Part shown: positions 5,161 through 7,518 of the stretch, in pieces | Layout of the letters: every line of letters starts with the position of its first letter | Position numbering within the stretch: position 1 is the first letter of the stretch | Source: Eubacterium sp. CAG:786 | GTDB taxonomy: Bacteria; Bacillota; Clostridia; Oscillospirales; Ruminococcaceae | Direction: 5' to 3' | Assembly (NCBI GenBank): GCA_000432175.1 | Contig: HF989517.1 | Span: forward strand, 25,803 to 33,320 | DNA: 7,518 nucleotides | Made by a program: the position numbers and the translations under genes | Notes under the pieces: model-generated | Seen by the model: the letters and a program-made list of their open reading frames with translations, nothing else | Told to the model about the DNA's origin: nothing | Databases searched by the model: none

Positions 5161-6189
5161 TCAGAGCTGATCTGCGATCTCAAGAACCAGCTTTTCGCTC
5201 TTTTCCCAGCCGAGGCATGGGTCGGTGATGGACTTGCCGTAAACGCCTTCGCCGACTTTCTGAGCGCCGTCCTCAATGTAGCTTTCGATCATCAGACCCT
5301 TTACCATGCTGCGTATCTCGGAGGAGTGGCGCATGGAGTGGAGTATCTCATTGGCAATTCTTATCTGCTCGAGGTACTTCTTACCACTGTTGGAGTGGTT
5401 GGTGTCCACGATGCATGCCATATTCTTGAGGTTCTTTTCCTGGTACATATCGTACAGCAGCTTGAGATCCTCGTAGTGATAGTTCGGGATAGTCTGATCG
5501 TGCTTGTTCTGCGCGCCGCGGAGAATAGCGTGAGCCAGCGGGTTGCCGTCCGTGTTGACTTCCCAGCCGCGATAGATGAATGTGTGGCTGCTCTGCGCTG
5601 CACGGATAGAGTTCAGCATTATGGAGATAGTGCCGCTGGTGGGGTTCTTCATGCCGCAGGGGCACTCCATGCCGCTGGCGGTAAGACGGTGCTCCTGGTC
5701 CTCGACGGAACGCGCGCCTACTGCGACATAGCTCAGTATATCGGACAGGTAGCGGTAATTCTCGGGGTAGAGCATTTCGTCCGCGCAGACAAGACCGGTT
5801 TCTTCAATGGCACGGGTGTGCAGCTTGCGCACATGGATAAGACCCTCCAGCATGTCCTCGCCCTTGGTGGGGTCGGGCTGGTGTATCATTCCCTTGTAGC
5901 CCTCGCCGGTGGTCCTCGGCTTGTTGGTGTAGATTCTCGGGATAATGATTATCTTGTCCCTGACCTGCTCCTGCAGTCTTGCAAGGCGGCTGGTGTAATC
6001 CATGACCGAATCCTCGTTGTCAGCAGAGCACGGACCGATTATCAGCAGGAATTTGTCAGACTTGCCGGTGAACACATCAGCGATCATCGCGTCACGCTCA
6101 GCCTTGATGGACTTTATCTTGTCACTCAGCGGGTAAAGCTCCTTTATCTCCTTGGGAACAGGCAGCTTTCTGCGGAAGTTCATTGGCAT
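5161..6189 (-). CDS. aroF: 3-deoxy-7-phosphoheptulonate (DAHP) synthase, AroG/AroF/AroH type
   Basis: This cytoplasmic enzyme condenses phosphoenolpyruvate and erythrose 4-phosphate to DAHP, the first step of the shikimate route to Tyr, Phe and Trp. The product is 342 residues, close to the 350 of E. coli AroG. Diagnostic segments are LLIIGPCSA (48-56), IPRIYTNKPRTT (83-94), FIYRGWE (204-210), VDTNHSNSGK (261-270), MIESYI (300-305) and SITDPCLGW (320-328). Metal ligands by homology are Cys53, His265, Glu302 and Asp323, all present. Which end product inhibits it cannot be told from sequence alone; the T-box context suggests a tyrosine link. AAGGAG (6205-6200) lies 10 bases before the ATG at 6189 and 16 before the next in-frame ATG (6183), so the first is preferred. 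It has a perfect consensus promoter and no terminator before the T-box leader. Confidence 0.97.
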   Translation of the reverse strand: MPMNFRRKLPVPKEIKELYPLSDKIKSIKAERDAMIADVFTGKSDKFLLIIGPCSADNEDSVMDYTSRLARLQEQVRDKIIIIPRIYTNKPRTTGEGYKGMIHQPDPTKGEDMLEGLIHVRKLHTRAIEETGLVCADEMLYPENYRYLSDILSYVAVGARSVEDQEHRLTASGMECPCGMKNPTSGTISIMLNSIRAAQSSHTFIYRGWEVNTDGNPLAHAILRGAQNKHDQTIPNYHYEDLKLLYDMYQEKNLKNMACIVDTNHSNSGKKYLEQIRIANEILHSMRHSSEIRSMVKGLMIESYIEDGAQKVGEGVYGKSITDPCLGWEKSEKLVLEIADQL

Positions 6190-6228
6190 TTTTATGTATC
6201 TCCTTCTTTTGCAATATATCTAAAAAAC

Positions 6229-6257
6229 ATTATATCACCATTCGCGAAAAATGTCAA
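6229..6257 (-). promoter_or_regulatory. Consensus promoter of aroF
   Basis: On the minus strand TTGACA (6257-6252) and TATAAT (6234-6229) are separated by exactly 17 bases, and a TG lies one base ahead of the -10 (extended -10). This is as strong a housekeeping promoter as the window contains. The short leader from about 6222 to 6190 leaves no room for a riboswitch, so aroF itself is probably not controlled by RNA structure. Confidence 0.93.
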
Positions 6258-6299
6258 GCGATTTTGTGCTTTGATGTGTGAAAGCGAGTGACATGAACT

Positions 6300-6325
6300 A
6301 AGGCGCTGCGAAATTGCAGCGCCTT
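6300..6325 (-). terminator. Hairpin after mscL, probable terminator
   Basis: A perfect 10-bp GC-rich stem (6300-6309 with 6316-6325) closes a 6-base loop, 6 bases after the mscL stop. On the minus strand only TTAGTT follows, a poor T run, so termination may be partial. The position between mscL and the aroF promoter fits a terminator. Confidence 0.75.
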
Positions 6326-6330
6326 TGATT

Positions 6331-6825
6331 TTACTTGTTTGCGGAAGTTTCCTTTTCCTTGAGCAGATCCCTGATCTCGGTCAGCAGAACTATCTGCGGA
6401 TCGGGCTTAGGCTCGGGCTTGGGTTCTTCCTTTTTCTTGTGGTGGAGCTTGGATATCACCTTGAGCAGTGCGAACACCGCGAGCGCGATCAGCAGGAAGC
6501 TGATTATCGACTGAATGAACGCGCCATAGTTTATGGATATTTCAGCCACTCCGGGAGTTACGACCTCGCCGGCTTCGTTCAGCACTTCTTCAACAGCGGG
6601 CTGAATGATAAGCTTGAGTTCCGAGAAATCCATCTTGCCGGTGATAAGTCCAAGAACCGGCATCAGCAGATCGCCTACCAGCGAATTGACTATCGCCGTG
6701 AATGCGGAACCGATGATAAGACCTACCGCCATATCAAGTACATTACCCTTGGATATGAACGCCTTGAATTCCTTTGCCAGCTTGAATTTGTCCTTTTTCT
6801 GTTCGGGCTTTTTTTCCTCTGCCAT
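6331..6825 (-). CDS. mscL: Large-conductance mechanosensitive channel MscL
   Basis: The 164-residue product is a pentameric membrane channel that opens under membrane tension and releases solutes during osmotic downshock. The signature SKGNVLDMAVGLIIGSAF (25-42) forms the start of the first membrane helix and the pore constriction. The second membrane helix is about 101-125 (GAFIQSIISFLLIALAVFALLK region), followed by the basic KLHHKKK stretch and a Pro-rich linker. A C-terminal amphipathic helix, PQIVLLTEIRDLLKEK (143-158), is the cytoplasmic bundle typical of the family. The periplasmic loop (about 62-98) is longer than in E. coli, with a GEVVTPGVAEI segment. The start at 6825 follows GAGG at 8 bases. 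It has its own promoter, which begins just after the gltA stop. Confidence 0.97.
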   Translation of the reverse strand: MAEEKKPEQKKDKFKLAKEFKAFISKGNVLDMAVGLIIGSAFTAIVNSLVGDLLMPVLGLITGKMDFSELKLIIQPAVEEVLNEAGEVVTPGVAEISINYGAFIQSIISFLLIALAVFALLKVISKLHHKKKEEPKPEPKPDPQIVLLTEIRDLLKEKETSANK

Positions 6826-6877
6826 GATCTTTACCTCACATTATGTAGTATTAATCCGGTGCAGTGCAACTGAAAAT

Positions 6878-6906
6878 ATAATAGCACAAACTTCTGCACT
6901 TGTCAA
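6878..6906 (-). promoter_or_regulatory. Promoter of mscL
   Basis: On the minus strand TTGACA (6906-6901) and TATTAT (6883-6878) are 17 bases apart, one base off the consensus. The -35 box begins 2 bases after the gltA stop codon. No terminator hairpin with a T run is visible between gltA and mscL, so some mscL transcript may also come from gltA. Confidence 0.9.
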
Positions 6907-6908
6907 GG

Positions 6909-7518
6909 TCACTTTCTGTCGCTGAGTGCAACGTATTTCTTGTCGAGGTTTATCGCCTTGTAAGCGGGACGGATAATGCGCTTTCCGTTTATCATTTCTT
7001 CCATTCTGTGGGCGCACCAGCCTGCCATTCTCGCGCATGCGAACAGACCAGTGTACATGTCTACCGGTATCTTCAGCATCTTGTAAACCAGACCGGAATA
7101 CATGTCCACGTTCGCGCATATATTCTTAATGTCACCGCGCTCGTCCGAGAATACGCCGGGGGTAAGGCGCTCGATACTGTCAAGCAGCAGGAATTCCCTT
7201 TCGAACTCCGTGCCCTTTGCGAGCTTCATTGCGTTCTCCTTGAGTATCTTTGCACGCGGGTCGGACAGGGTGTAAACCGCGTGTCCCATACCGTAGATGA
7301 GGCCGGAGTGGTCGCCCTCTTCCTTGCGGAGAAGCTTGTGCAGGTAGTCTGCGACTTCCTGGTCGTTGTCCCAGTGCTGAATGCCTTTCTTCGCGAAATC
7401 CAGCATTTCCATCACCTTGATGTTCGCGCCGCCGTGACGGGGACCCTTCAGCGAGCCGATGGCCGCTGCATAGGCGGAATACGCGTCAGTACCCGAAGAA
7501 GAAACGGTACGGCAGGGG
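6909..7518 (-). CDS. gltA: Citrate synthase, C-terminal part (N-terminus outside the window)
   Basis: This enzyme condenses oxaloacetate and acetyl-CoA to citrate, the entry to the oxidative branch that leads to glutamate. The frame is open to the right edge (first full codon at 7517), giving about 202 residues, which is less than half of a usual 370-460-residue enzyme. The visible part holds all three catalytic residues by homology: His28 of the fragment in LKGPRHGGAN, His79 in GMGHAVY followed by SDPRA, and Asp138 in ANVDMYSG. The C-terminal FACARMAGWCAHRMEE is also typical. GMGHAVY in place of GFGHRVYK is a variant I associate with clostridial enzymes. An in-frame GTG at 7415 is not the start, since conserved sequence (VSSSGTDAYSAYAAAIGSLKG) continues upstream of it. 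A 2-methylcitrate synthase cannot be excluded from this fragment. Confidence 0.95.
   Translation of the reverse strand, partial: PCRTVSSSGTDAYSAYAAAIGSLKGPRHGGANIKVMEMLDFAKKGIQHWDNDQEVADYLHKLLRKEEGDHSGLIYGMGHAVYTLSDPRAKILKENAMKLAKGTEFEREFLLLDSIERLTPGVFSDERGDIKNICANVDMYSGLVYKMLKIPVDMYTGLFACARMAGWCAHRMEEMINGKRIIRPAYKAINLDKKYVALSDRK

Noticed and set aside
5130..5185. A dedicated promoter for the T-box leader (TATAAA/TAATAT after the aroF stop)
   Set aside because: Possible -10 boxes exist in the AT-rich gap, but no acceptable -35 lies 16-18 bases ahead of either.
6181..6183. Second in-frame ATG as the aroF start
   Set aside because: It would be 16 bases from the ribosome site; the first ATG at 10 bases is the better fit.
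5137..6291. 384-codon open frame on the + strand opposite aroF
   Set aside because: It covers aroF exactly and extends through its promoter; composition is that of an antisense shadow.

Overview
The window looks like chromosomal DNA from a Gram-positive gut or rumen clostridium, most likely Ruminococcus or a close Oscillospiraceae relative. The reasons are strong AGGAGG-type ribosome sites, a T-box leader, a DUF1292-type acidic protein, and two secreted proteins ending in an SPDTG sorting signal in place of LPxTG. The genus is an inference from style, not from an alignment.

Left part, + strand: the 3' end of a secreted, Ala/Thr-stalked, wall-anchored protein (2-718) closed by a strong terminator. 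It is followed by a small acidic DUF1292-like gene (959-1339) with its own promoter. Next comes a gene-free stretch (1340-1624) that appears to encode a ~200-nt structured RNA with its own -10 box and intrinsic terminator. That terminator faces the terminator of tyrS, so 1590-1655 is a convergent double terminator.

Middle and right, - strand, read from right to left: the 3' end of citrate synthase (gltA), mscel-type channel gene mscL with a near-consensus promoter, and DAHP synthase (aroF) with a perfect TTGACA-17-TATAAT promoter. A complete T-box leader (about 5132-4891) follows, then an SPDTG-anchored surface protein, a zinc-ribbon Nudix hydrolase, a small lipoprotein, and finally tyrosyl-tRNA synthetase (tyrS) with its terminator.

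The most notable arrangement is the T-box. It lies after aroF and directly ahead of a surface-protein gene, where a T-box is not expected. Its specifier loop most plausibly displays UAC (Tyr), and the genes on the same strand run, with no convincing terminator between them, to tyrS. The simplest reading is a tyrosine-responsive unit (aroF - T-box - surface protein - Nudix - lipoprotein - tyrS) in which three unrelated-looking genes lie between the T-box and its expected target. The second item worth follow-up is the orphan structured RNA at about 1419-1619, whose family I cannot name.
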